Counted from the first letter of the stretch, positions 52,707-61,313 are shown. The stretch is DNA of 64,000 nucleotides from Saprospiraceae bacterium (GCA_016716185.1 JADJWV010000002.1:310001-374000), one strand, 5' to 3'. Made by a program: numbers and translations. The notes: generated from the letters alone by a model not told the origin.

Positions 52707-53405
52707 ATGAAACAGGATAGAATCCGCATGATCGTATTCGATATGGCAGGGACGACGATACAAGAGAATAACCTGGTGTATCGATCTTTGCAGTTTGCAC
52801 TTCAAATGCACGGGTTCAACCTGGATCTGGATCAGATACTTATCCATGCTGCAGGAAAGGAAAAGGTAACAGCTATCAGAGATTTATTGAAATTCACATC
52901 ACAGCAAGAAGCAGATGATGAATTGGTAAGCGATGTATTTATCGATTTTTCCAAACAACTTAATGAGCAATATGCAATAGTTGGTCAGGTAAAGTTATTT
53001 CCCTCCTATACGCTCCTATGTAATTATTTGAGAGAAAATGAAATCATAATAGTGCTAAACACAGGGTATAGCAAAGTGATTGCTCAAAAAATCCTGGATC
53101 AGGTTGGATTATTACCTGGGGAAGGATATGATTTATTGGTATGTTCAGATATGGTAAACCAAAGCCGTCCTCATCCTGCCATGATTGATTATGTAAGTAA
53201 TAAGTTTGAGATTCAACCAAGACATATAATTAAAGTTGGGGATACAATTGTGGATATTATGGAGGGTAAAAATGCCAATGTTAAGTACTCCATAGGCGTG
53301 ACAACTGGTGCCCAGACCAGGAAACAACTCGAAGCCTGTCAACCTGATTTTATCATCGATGATTTATTGGAATTGATTCCAATTATCGAAAATGTAAATA
53401 AGTAA
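52707..53405 (+). CDS. Phosphonatase-like HAD hydrolase (PhnX-related)
   Basis: A 232-residue HAD enzyme with the special features of phosphonoacetaldehyde hydrolase. The nucleophile motif is FDMAGTT with Asp12 (DxAGT in place of DxDx[TV]). Lys53 in GKEKVTAIR sits where PhnX has its Schiff-base lysine. Arg replaces the usual HAD lysine in QSRPHPAMI (about 152-160), and VGDTIVDIMEGK is the acidic motif IV. It should split the C-P bond of phosphonoacetaldehyde or a close relative, giving phosphate and an aldehyde, in the cytoplasm. The DUF5690 permease gene starts at the base after its stop. It belongs to the phosphonatase-like clade that occurs with FAD oxidases and without PhnW. Confidence 0.88.
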   Translation: MKQDRIRMIVFDMAGTTIQENNLVYRSLQFALQMHGFNLDLDQILIHAAGKEKVTAIRDLLKFTSQQEADDELVSDVFIDFSKQLNEQYAIVGQVKLFPSYTLLCNYLRENEIIIVLNTGYSKVIAQKILDQVGLLPGEGYDLLVCSDMVNQSRPHPAMIDYVSNKFEIQPRHIIKVGDTIVDIMEGKNANVKYSIGVTTGAQTRKQLEACQPDFIIDDLLELIPIIENVNK

Positions 53406-54719
53406 ATGAACTTCCGATTCAGTATTACTTCATATTTAATACGGAATCCTTTACTATTGATAATATGGGCTGGTGTTGCTACAACCCTCGCTTATTTTTG
53501 TATGTATATGTTCCGCAAGCCTTTCACCGCAGGATTTTACGAGGGTATTGAATGGTTAGGTCTTGATTACAAGGTGATTTTAGTAATTTCTCAGATTTTG
53601 GGGTATGCAACTTCTAAATTTGTTGGAATCACTTACATTTCGGGAATGGAACCTCAGCAAAGGGCCAAAAAATTTATTAGCTTAATATTATTTTCCTGGA
53701 TCGCATTGGTCGGCTTTGCGCTGACTCCGGTTCCTTATAATTTATTTTGGATGTTCTTGAATGGTTTACCCTTGGGGTTGATTTGGGGAATAGTCTTTCA
53801 ATATATCGAAGGTAGGCGGTTTACCGAAATTCTAACAGTGCTGTTGTGTGTGAATTTTATTGTTTCATCCGGTGTGGCCAAAACATTAGGCACCTTTGTA
53901 ATGCAATTGGGAATTGAACCATTCTTCATGCCTGCGATTTGCGGTTTCGTTTTTATTCCTGTTGCATGTTTTGCTGTTTGGGCACTCACCTGTATACCAG
54001 GTCCGGATGCGAATGATGTAAAATACAGGAAGGAACGAATTACAATGAATGCAATGATGCGTAAAGAAACAATCCGCAAATATGGTACTATCATTTTTTT
54101 TATTACGGTTTGTTACATCTTGCTTACTATAGTAAGGGATATCCGTGATAATTATATTGTTGAAATATGGAAAGATTTGGGATTTTCAAATAATTCTGCC
54201 ATTTATACAACAACAGAATTGCCAATTGCTTTTGGTGTTTTGCTCTGCCTTGGATCTCTTTTTATAATCAAAAACAACACAAGAGCATTTTATCTCAATT
54301 TATTATTGATTGGAGCGGGATTTTTGATATTGTTGGTTAGTACGTTTTTATTTCAGCTCCATATAATTTCTTCGTTGACTTTGTTGGTTTCCAGTGGAAT
54401 TGGTTTGTTTGTACCCTATATTTTATTTAATGGTATTTTATTAGACAGGTTTTATGGGAGCTTTAATATTGCCGGCAATGTAGGATTTATCATGTATATA
54501 GCCGATTCATCGGGTTATCTCGCCAGCGTTGCAATTATGATCATTAAATTATTTAATAATATCGAAGTTTCCTGGTTATCGTTTTATACAAAAATATGTT
54601 GGGCAGTTAGCATCATTGGAATATTCACCTTATTATTTTTAACCTTATCAGTATATTTCAAGCAACTGCAAGAGAAAAAACAAGGTCTTTTAAACAGAAG
54701 TTCTTATGAAACTATATGA
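53406..54719 (+). CDS. DUF5690/MFS-like inner-membrane permease
   Basis: A 437-residue protein with about 12 hydrophobic segments. The first region (ATTLAYFCMYMFRKPFTAGF) is the characteristic start of DUF5690 and also resembles the sugar-phosphate/glycerol-3-phosphate antiporter branch of the MFS, in which an MYxxRxPF motif is found. It starts directly after the HAD stop codon and overlaps the FAD oxidase start by 14 bases, so the three are certainly one transcript. By context it is the candidate carrier of the phosphonate across the inner membrane; this has not been shown. Transport of a degradation product is the alternative. Confidence 0.8.
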   Translation: MNFRFSITSYLIRNPLLLIIWAGVATTLAYFCMYMFRKPFTAGFYEGIEWLGLDYKVILVISQILGYATSKFVGITYISGMEPQQRAKKFISLILFSWIALVGFALTPVPYNLFWMFLNGLPLGLIWGIVFQYIEGRRFTEILTVLLCVNFIVSSGVAKTLGTFVMQLGIEPFFMPAICGFVFIPVACFAVWALTCIPGPDANDVKYRKERITMNAMMRKETIRKYGTIIFFITVCYILLTIVRDIRDNYIVEIWKDLGFSNNSAIYTTTELPIAFGVLLCLGSLFIIKNNTRAFYLNLLLIGAGFLILLVSTFLFQLHIISSLTLLVSSGIGLFVPYILFNGILLDRFYGSFNIAGNVGFIMYIADSSGYLASVAIMIIKLFNNIEVSWLSFYTKICWAVSIIGIFTLLFLTLSVYFKQLQEKKQGLLNRSSYETI

Positions 54720-55863
54720 CATCATTGTAATTGGTTCTGGCATTATGGGCCTTGCGCATGCTTATCATGCTTCCAATTTAGGATTGCGGGTCCTTATTTT
54801 AGAAAAAAACAGTAGGGCAGCGGGATCCAGCGTCCAAAATTTTGGCCAGGTCGTTCCCTCTGGATTTGGAGTTGAATGGCAACGTATTGGTAGGGTTTCA
54901 TTGGAATATTACAGAAAAATCCAAAGTGAATGGGATATTACAGCCCGAAATAATGGAAGTATATATTTCGCAACAGATCCTCAGGAAGAGCAACTCTTAG
55001 AGGAGTTGATGTCTATAAACCGGATTGAAAATTATTCCTCTGTATTGCTAAATAAAGAGGAGTGTTATGCCAAGTATGCAGGAATAAATATGGATCATAT
55101 TCGGTGCGGACTTTTTTTTCCTGAAGAAATTTCTTTGGACTCCCCAATTGCCATAGCTTCTCTGTCTGCCTATTTGCAGATTAGAAGAGGAGTTGAAATG
55201 CAGTTTCAAACAGTTGTTAGTAATGTTGAATCTGATACGAATCAAGTATTATTAACAGACCATTTTGGCAGAACATACCAGGCCCAGATTGTTATCATTT
55301 GTAATGGCTCTGAGTTTAAGTTGCTTTATCCCAAATATTTTGAAAATGCTGATCTTGAGATGGTCAAATTGCAAATGATGCAAGTGAGTGATCCCGGTTT
55401 TAAAATCGGTGGTAATTTGCTTACAGGGTACTCCATCAGGAGGTATGAAAGTTTTCATGAATGCCCTTCATATATGCAAATAAAAAAGGAAGAAAATCCC
55501 GATACTTTTGCAAAGCAATTTGGTATTCATTTACTTTTTAAACAGAATTTAGATGGGAGTATCATTTTAGGAGATTCTCATGAATATGCTCCTCCGGATC
55601 GTTGGGAAGAAATACAAGCCCATGTAACACAGCAATGCATAAATCAATTTATGATGGATGAAGCAAATAAATACATCAATATTAAACAAAGCCAAATAAT
55701 TAAAACGTGGATTGGAATTTATTCCCAGGTAAAAGATAAGGGATTAATAAATGTAGAAATAGAACCCAATGTTCATATTGCATGTGCAATCGGCGGAAAA
55801 GGTATGACGGCTTCTTTGGGTTTTGCCAAAATGAATATGGATCAAATTTATTCGAATCTTTGA
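54706..55863 (+). CDS. FAD-dependent amine oxidoreductase associated with phosphonate catabolism (TIGR03364-like)
   Basis: A DAO-fold flavoenzyme of 385 residues. The dinucleotide-binding motif IIVIGSGIMGLAHAYHAS is at the N-terminus and is followed by Glu33 in VLILEKN; the AAGSSVQNFGQVVPSGFG segment (about 42-59) is characteristic of the phosphonate-linked family, and the C-terminal IACAIGGKGMTASLGFAK binds FAD. Members of this group occur with phosphonatase-like HAD enzymes and oxidatively deaminate aminophosphonates such as 2-aminoethylphosphonate or its N-methyl derivative to phosphonoacetaldehyde. Here it would supply the HAD substrate and replace the transaminase PhnW, for which I see no gene in the window. 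Cytoplasmic; it ends the cluster. Confidence 0.88.
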   Translation: MKLYDIIVIGSGIMGLAHAYHASNLGLRVLILEKNSRAAGSSVQNFGQVVPSGFGVEWQRIGRVSLEYYRKIQSEWDITARNNGSIYFATDPQEEQLLEELMSINRIENYSSVLLNKEECYAKYAGINMDHIRCGLFFPEEISLDSPIAIASLSAYLQIRRGVEMQFQTVVSNVESDTNQVLLTDHFGRTYQAQIVIICNGSEFKLLYPKYFENADLEMVKLQMMQVSDPGFKIGGNLLTGYSIRRYESFHECPSYMQIKKEENPDTFAKQFGIHLLFKQNLDGSIILGDSHEYAPPDRWEEIQAHVTQQCINQFMMDEANKYINIKQSQIIKTWIGIYSQVKDKGLINVEIEPNVHIACAIGGKGMTASLGFAKMNMDQIYSNL

Positions 55864-55926
55864 TTCATAAGTCTCATCCTTCAAGCGAGAAATGAATTTA
55901 AAGAAACCTAAAGTGCCTTAAAATTA

Positions 55927-56880
55927 TCATTTGAATGCTGGATGTAGTTTATGTATGCTTTCCTTTTCGCATTGAATTTTATGATTTAAACTTTTCATGG
56001 AATGAGCGTCCGGGTGTGAAATATTATGAGCCAGAAGTTTGAAATAATTATTCATTTGATGAATCAATTTTTGAGTAGTTTCATTAAAGTAGGATTGAAT
56101 AAAATAGCTCCAAATGTAATCAATGGCCTTATTGCTTGGATGCACTAAATCATCTGCTGCATATCGATAATCTCGTAAATCATCCATAAATATTTCATAA
56201 GCAGGAAAATATTCAATTTGAGAATTCCATTTGCAAAGGCTATCACAGCATAATATAAGAGTGGCTTTACTCCGGTTGTTTTCCACAAAGCCATCACGGA
56301 GGTATCTTACAGGGCTCACGCTTAATATAATCCTGACATTGGGGTTTAATTTAAATAAGTTCTCTAAAGCCTGTTGCAAATACGTAATGCTTTCTTCCAG
56401 GCTTGCCCGTTTTTTAAGGAATTCTGTTGGAGGAATTTTATGGCAGTTTGCTGCTACCCGATTTGAAGGAAGATGCAAATAATAATGGGCTGAACCTAAG
56501 GTTAAAATCAGACAATCTATTTTCTTGATTAGTTTTTTTCCAAATTCTAATTCAGCATTAATGGAATTCAATAATTGATCCTTGTTGGCGTTTGAATATT
56601 TCCCATGATGGTCCAATGAGTGGTACAGGCCATCATTTAATATAAATTCTTCTGTTTGGTAATGATCATCGGACAACAAGACCATGAATTGGCGCGAAAG
56701 GCTAATTGGATTAAAACAAATGCCAAAGGGGTGTTGGATTTGCGGGAATTGGTAATTCCGCAGTTTTTTGTTAAATTCTTCTGCAAAGCAACTCCCGGCG
56801 GTATAAAAGAGATTCTTATAATTGAAAGTCTCATTTTTATTAAATGAAGGAAAAATGGTGCGGTCTTTAAAAACATTCAT
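55927..56880 (-). CDS. GSCFA domain protein
   Basis: A 317-residue protein with the name-giving motif TAGSCFAEEF at about residues 27-36, HPFGICFNP, LILTLGSAHYY and the late DDLVHPSNKAIDYIW; this order is diagnostic of the GSCFA family, which is related to SGNH/GDSL esterases. The Ser in GSCFA and the late Asp-x-x-His (DLVH) fit a catalytic pair. Family function is not established. No signal peptide. It converges on the FAD oxidase gene and is divergent from the unknown gene at 56968, so it is probably monocistronic. Confidence 0.85.
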   Translation of the reverse strand: MNVFKDRTIFPSFNKNETFNYKNLFYTAGSCFAEEFNKKLRNYQFPQIQHPFGICFNPISLSRQFMVLLSDDHYQTEEFILNDGLYHSLDHHGKYSNANKDQLLNSINAELEFGKKLIKKIDCLILTLGSAHYYLHLPSNRVAANCHKIPPTEFLKKRASLEESITYLQQALENLFKLNPNVRIILSVSPVRYLRDGFVENNRSKATLILCCDSLCKWNSQIEYFPAYEIFMDDLRDYRYAADDLVHPSNKAIDYIWSYFIQSYFNETTQKLIHQMNNYFKLLAHNISHPDAHSMKSLNHKIQCEKESIHKLHPAFK

Positions 56881-56967
56881 TTCCCAAAATTATAACGATT
56901 GGTTGATTATCCCAAAAAGCCGTTAGAAGATAGGATAGACATGTTACCTTTAGGATTTTTATCCAAT

Positions 56968-58281
56968 ATGGCATTTTGGAACAGATTTACCGGTAAAAAA
57001 TCGCAAAATCCGGAAATTTCCTTCGGAAGGTATTCGGATGCCTACAAATCAACCAATCAGTATGCCGCCTGGGATAAAAGTCTTAAACTTTATGAAGAGG
57101 GCAAGTATCTCGAATCCATACAAGAATTTGTTTATTATCTCGAGAATAAAGGCGCAGGGAATATTACCGTTTCAGAAAGCAGCAAGAATTTATTTGAATT
57201 TAGCCTTTATCAAGGTTCCAAACAAGTGGATTGCGTTGTCAACGGATCTTTATTCAGAGCTGAATCAAAAATTGCCCACTGCAAAGATTTAAATGTTGGA
57301 TTCTTGCGCAAAGCGGTGGAATACAATTACGACCTGAACTACGCACGGTTTGCACTGGATCCCGGGAATAACCTGTGCATGTTGTTTGATAGTCTGTTGT
57401 CTGAGTCTTCTCCCTATAAACTTTATTATGGATTAAAAGAGCTTTCTATTCAATCTGACAAGGAAGATGACCTTTTGCTGAGTGAATTTGAGCATCTTGA
57501 GCCCTTGAAGAATCAACATATCCGGATTTTGGCTCCGGATTTGATCAAAGCAAAAACAGATTTTATCAAGGCAAAATTGGAGGCCCTTCATTCGAAAGAC
57601 ATCATAGGCAGTTTGAATCCAAAACGTTACCAGGGGGCATTGACCTATGTCTATCTGGCAGCTATATATGGTTTGGATTATCTGGTCAGACCTGAAGGTA
57701 AGTTTATGGAGCAAATTGGGAACATCCATATCAATTATTTTAGTCTGCCAGCCGATCGGATCGATGAGAAAATCAATATTCTTCTAAATGGAATCAAAGA
57801 ACTGGAAGAAATATCTTCTGCGGAAATTGAAAAAGAGCTGTACGAGGTCATATCGACTTTTGGGATCACCAGTCCTGCAAACCAACAAGTAATAACACAA
57901 TTTATCGACTCTGAACTACAGGCAGTTAAATGGTACGAAGAGAACAAGCACGATGAAGTTGTTATGGCCATTTGCAATTACGTGGCCGGTTATTGCATGT
58001 ATAATTTTGCCTTGCCCGGTCCCGATCACGATCTCATGCATTTGTATTTTGAAATAGCAGAGCAAGACTATTTTAACAAACTTGGATTTGATTTCAATTA
58101 CAGAAGTAAAAGTGGAAACCGGATCTTAAAGGATAAGGTGATCGAACGTGTTGAAAAAATAATGGAGAAGCATAGGAAGGCTTTTCCAAATCTGCCTTTT
58201 ACCATCAATTTTGAGCAGGATACTTTACCGGCTGTATTGAAATCCTTGTTGATGTTTGTGAAATCATTATCCCTGACATGA
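56968..58281 (+). CDS. Uncharacterised cytoplasmic protein paired with the trypsin-like protease
   Basis: I use the ATG at 56968 (MAFWNRFTGKKSQNPEISFG, 437 residues); ATG 56941 and TTG 56899 are possible earlier starts. There is no signal peptide or membrane helix. The N-terminal part SFGRYSDAYKSTNQYAAWD, EEGKYLESIQEFVYYLENKG and FEFSLYQGSKQV looks like a conserved Bacteroidota family that begins with a basic leader and a GRYSD motif; the middle has a fold reminiscent of YbjN/type III chaperone-like domains. I do not know its function. Its stop overlaps the start of the protease by four bases (ATGA), which strongly suggests that the two products work together. Confidence 0.65.
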   Translation: MAFWNRFTGKKSQNPEISFGRYSDAYKSTNQYAAWDKSLKLYEEGKYLESIQEFVYYLENKGAGNITVSESSKNLFEFSLYQGSKQVDCVVNGSLFRAESKIAHCKDLNVGFLRKAVEYNYDLNYARFALDPGNNLCMLFDSLLSESSPYKLYYGLKELSIQSDKEDDLLLSEFEHLEPLKNQHIRILAPDLIKAKTDFIKAKLEALHSKDIIGSLNPKRYQGALTYVYLAAIYGLDYLVRPEGKFMEQIGNIHINYFSLPADRIDEKINILLNGIKELEEISSAEIEKELYEVISTFGITSPANQQVITQFIDSELQAVKWYEENKHDEVVMAICNYVAGYCMYNFALPGPDHDLMHLYFEIAEQDYFNKLGFDFNYRSKSGNRILKDKVIERVEKIMEKHRKAFPNLPFTINFEQDTLPAVLKSLLMFVKSLSLT

Positions 58282-59357
58282 AAAGTTTAATCGAACGGTA
58301 TAAAGACATCGTCATCCAGATCGCGACTCCGTTTTCGGTTGGAACCGGATTCTATTTGAAGGATTATGGGCTGATCATAACCAACGAACATGTTGTCAGG
58401 AATAATAAAGAGGTGGTCATAGAAGGCATGGGCGTGAAGAGATTGAAGCGGAAAGTGAAATATCTTGATCCAAAGTACGACCTGGCATTCATCCAGGGAA
58501 CCGACCATCATACAGAAATCCGGGTACCCTTGCACGTTGCCGATGATTACCAGCAGGGCGACGCGGTACTTGCTATCGGGCATCCCTTTGGATTAAAATA
58601 TACGGCTACCCAGGGCATTATTTCCAATGCAGTCCATCAGCAGAATGATCTGTACTATATTCAGCACGATGCCGCACTCAATCCCGGAAACAGCGGGGGC
58701 CCCCTGATTAATGACCAGGGTGAAGTACTGGGGGTCAATACGTTCATCATACAGAATGGCCAGAGTATCGGGTTTTCACTGCCGGCCAGGTATTTACAGC
58801 AAGCCTTGGATGAATTTGTAGCTGGCAATAAGGAACTCGGGGTGAGATGTACCTCCTGTGCCAATATCGTTTTTGAGCCCAATACCGAAAAAAAATATTG
58901 TCCGTTTTGTGGTGCCCGGATTACCATGATCTCTCAGATCGAAGATTATTCACCTTCAGGCATCCGGTTGGAGATTGAAGAGGCATTGGGCCAACTCGGA
59001 TACGATGTCAGCCTTACCCGGAGAGGGCCGTTTAACTGGGAAATTGAGCGCGGTTCCGCTAAAATTTTGCTTTCTTATCACGAAGATTCGGGAATGATAG
59101 CAGGCGATGCATTGATGTGCTCTCTACCCAAAGAAGGCATTAAAGAAATTTATACCTACCTCTTGCAGCAGAATTACTTTCTAGAGGGTCTTAGCTTTAG
59201 TATTCTAAACCGGGATATTGTTTTGTCTTTGCAGGTATTCGACCATTCTTTCAAACCCGAGAACGGCCAGCAAATGTTCAATCTTTTGTTCGATAAAGCC
59301 AATGAGTACGACGACATCCTGGTCAAAACTTACGGAGCGGTAGCCCGTGTGGATTAA
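58278..59357 (+). CDS. Cytoplasmic trypsin-like serine protease with zinc ribbon and C-terminal YbjN-like domain
   Basis: Residues 1-185 form an HtrA-like chymotrypsin fold with a full triad: His in IITNEHVVRNN (about 38), Asp in DPKYDLAFIQ (about 70) and Ser in ALNPGNSGGPLI (about 143). There is no signal peptide and no PDZ domain. A four-Cys zinc ribbon follows (CTSC and CPFC, about 193-214). The remaining 140 residues (SGIRLEIEEALGQLGYDVSL onward) resemble a YbjN/type III chaperone-like domain. The combination is unusual for a quality-control protease and suggests a regulated intracellular enzyme. It overlaps the upstream unknown gene. PorP/SprF follows 102 bp later. Confidence 0.8.
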   Translation: MKSLIERYKDIVIQIATPFSVGTGFYLKDYGLIITNEHVVRNNKEVVIEGMGVKRLKRKVKYLDPKYDLAFIQGTDHHTEIRVPLHVADDYQQGDAVLAIGHPFGLKYTATQGIISNAVHQQNDLYYIQHDAALNPGNSGGPLINDQGEVLGVNTFIIQNGQSIGFSLPARYLQQALDEFVAGNKELGVRCTSCANIVFEPNTEKKYCPFCGARITMISQIEDYSPSGIRLEIEEALGQLGYDVSLTRRGPFNWEIERGSAKILLSYHEDSGMIAGDALMCSLPKEGIKEIYTYLLQQNYFLEGLSFSILNRDIVLSLQVFDHSFKPENGQQMFNLLFDKANEYDDILVKTYGAVARVD

Positions 59358-59459
59358 GACTTTAGGTATATAAGTTTTTTAAATTTATTAAAAATTATGA
59401 AAATGGGAATATTATTTGCTGGAAAGGCCGTAAATTTATCCTCTTATATTGTAGTAGGT

Positions 59460-60524
59460 ATGATGCGATTATTGGCTTTATTTGTCTTATTGATCAGCCT
59501 GAACCTTAATGCTCAGGACATCCACTTTTCTCAATTTTACATGTCTCCAACCAATTTGAATCCGGCGATGACCGGCGTTATGAATTGTAAAATGAGATTT
59601 GTTGCAAATTACAGAAACCAGTGGGCCCCTATTTTGGGGTTTGCAAATTCATTTAACACCTATAATTTATCATTTGACCAGAAGATACCCGTAGGCAGGT
59701 ACGATTATTTCGGATTTGGGGGCACATTTTGGGGTGATAAAGCAGGTTCACTGGATTTCAGCACCATTCAATTCAAATTGTCGGGTTCTTACAGTAAAAG
59801 AATGTCGGGAACAAGGACATCCTCAAACTATTTGGTTTTTGGAGCAGAAGCCGGCCTGAATCAAAGGGGTGTTAAATTTCACAACGCCATCTGGGGGAAC
59901 CAGATCACGACCAATGGACCCGATCCCAATATTCCGGGAGATCCGGCAATTTTTGACCCCAGCTTTTTATTTGCCGATGTTTCGGTCGGGGTATTGTGGT
60001 TCAGCGTATTGGATAAACACAACAACTTTTATGTAGGGGGGGCTTTAAGTCACTTGAACGAGCCTCTGCAGAACAATATTGAAGAAGGCACACCGGGTTA
60101 TATTCCTGCTCCGCTTTATTCAAAATTAACCATTCATGGGGGTGGAGTTTTCCGGCTCAACAGAAGAAGCGCTATCATACCTGGTTTTGTTACATTTTTT
60201 CAGGGCCCATCGTTTCAGCTTAATCTCGGAACCAGCTTCCGTTTTGGCTCCGGTCAATCCAGAACAAACGAAAGTTCTTTCCAGTTAGGATTATGGTCCC
60301 GTTTGGCTAATAAATATAAAGATCCCGCTTCTACCGGCATTCACATGGATGCATTAATTCTTTCCGCAAGATTTGATTACCAGAAGTATGGATTTGGATT
60401 GAGCTATGATATCAATACTTCCAGTTTGCGCAATGCCAATGCAGGAAACAACTCATTTGAATTGTCCTTCATTTATAACATTTGCGGACCTGAAAGAAGA
60501 GGAATTTATTGTCCGAATTTTTAA
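59460..60524 (+). CDS. PorP/SprF family type IX secretion membrane protein
   Basis: An outer-membrane protein of 354 residues from the ATG at 59460 (a second ATG follows directly; an earlier one at 59397 would place 21 extra residues before the signal). The signal peptide MMRLLALFVLLISLNLNAQ is followed by DIHFSQFYMSPTNLNPAMTG, the hallmark of the PorP/SprF family, and then beta strands to the end. These proteins help T9SS substrates reach or attach to the surface. The substrate with a sorting domain at 39 kb fits this. A strong terminator follows. Confidence 0.9.
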   Translation: MMRLLALFVLLISLNLNAQDIHFSQFYMSPTNLNPAMTGVMNCKMRFVANYRNQWAPILGFANSFNTYNLSFDQKIPVGRYDYFGFGGTFWGDKAGSLDFSTIQFKLSGSYSKRMSGTRTSSNYLVFGAEAGLNQRGVKFHNAIWGNQITTNGPDPNIPGDPAIFDPSFLFADVSVGVLWFSVLDKHNNFYVGGALSHLNEPLQNNIEEGTPGYIPAPLYSKLTIHGGGVFRLNRRSAIIPGFVTFFQGPSFQLNLGTSFRFGSGQSRTNESSFQLGLWSRLANKYKDPASTGIHMDALILSARFDYQKYGFGLSYDINTSSLRNANAGNNSFELSFIYNICGPERRGIYCPNF

Positions 60525-60548
60525 AGAATTCAGTAAAATATTAAATAC

Positions 60549-60580
60549 AAAGCCCTTTTAATCGAAGGGCTTTTGTTTTT
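60549..60580 (+). terminator. Rho-independent terminator after PorP/SprF
   Basis: AAAGCCCTT at 60549-60557 pairs perfectly with AAGGGCTTT at 60565-60573 around a 7-base loop, and the following TGTTTTTAT supplies the T-tract. Position just after the PorP/SprF stop and before bactofilin supports its role. Confidence 0.88.
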
Positions 60581-60638
60581 ATACACGGCAAAAGTGTCAT
60601 TTTTTAGTACTTTTGTTATCTACCAAAAGCAATAGATT

Positions 60639-61082
60639 ATGTTTGGGAATAAGAGTTCAAAAGAAGAAGCTGCGAGAACTGTGACCGGAAGTCCAACTCC
60701 ACAAGGGGCGCTCAACAGCCTGGTTACAGGCACTGTTGTAGAAGGAAGTGTACAAGCCGAAAGCGACATTCGCGTTGATGGCTATTTAAAAGGTACCTTG
60801 ATATGCAAAGGAAAGGTTATTATTGGCCCTAAAGGAACCATTGAAGGGGAAATCAAAGCCCAAAATGCAATGATTGAAGGTCGTTTTAAAGGCGTTCTCC
60901 ATATCGAAGATCTTTTACAGGTGAAAGAAACGGCTTTGGTCGACGGTGAGATCAATACCGACAAACTCGCTGTAAGTCCTGGTGCGAAGTTTAATGTAAC
61001 TGCTAAAATGCATTCGTCACCTAAAACAAGTCCTTCCAATTCGGTCAATCCGGTGATCAAGCCGGACACTATAAAAATGTAA
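60639..61082 (+). CDS. Bactofilin
   Basis: A polymer-forming cytoskeletal protein of 147 residues. After a short disordered leader the core (GTVVEGSVQAESDIRVDGYL to about residue 125) is a right-handed beta helix with regular glycine and hydrophobic spacing, such as GPKGTIEGEIKAQNAMIEGRF and ALVDGEINTDKL. The C-terminus is disordered. Bactofilins form filaments at the membrane and shape cells. It is followed by AtpZ on the same strand after 15 bases, a known arrangement in Bacteroidota. A TACTTTTG element at 60608-60615 may be its -7 box. Confidence 0.92.
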   Translation: MFGNKSSKEEAARTVTGSPTPQGALNSLVTGTVVEGSVQAESDIRVDGYLKGTLICKGKVIIGPKGTIEGEIKAQNAMIEGRFKGVLHIEDLLQVKETALVDGEINTDKLAVSPGAKFNVTAKMHSSPKTSPSNSVNPVIKPDTIKM

Positions 61083-61097
61083 GTTAGCAGACCGGAA

Positions 61098-61313
61098 ATG
61101 AGTCGATACGATCTAAAAGGCAACAAAGTATTGAGGTATTCCGGTTTAGCCACTCAAATTTTTATTTCCATTGCTTTGGCTGCCTGGCTCGGAAAATGGT
61201 TAGATCATAAAATGGAATTAACCAAACCTCTGTGGTCTGCAGGCCTCAGTATGCTTATGTTGATTATGCAAATAGTATGGTTGAATTACGACCTCAAAAA
61301 ACTGGATAAATGA
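61098..61313 (+). CDS. atpZ: AtpZ/AtpI family protein
   Basis: A 71-residue protein with two helices: residues 13-30 and 45-63. The segment YSGLATQIFISIALAAWLGKWLD matches AtpZ/AtpI, small proteins encoded ahead of F0 genes that help assemble ATP synthase and possibly move Mg2+. It overlaps the next small membrane gene by four bases (ATGA). In related organisms atpB, atpE and atpF follow; here they do not. Confidence 0.8.
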   Translation: MSRYDLKGNKVLRYSGLATQIFISIALAAWLGKWLDHKMELTKPLWSAGLSMLMLIMQIVWLNYDLKKLDK

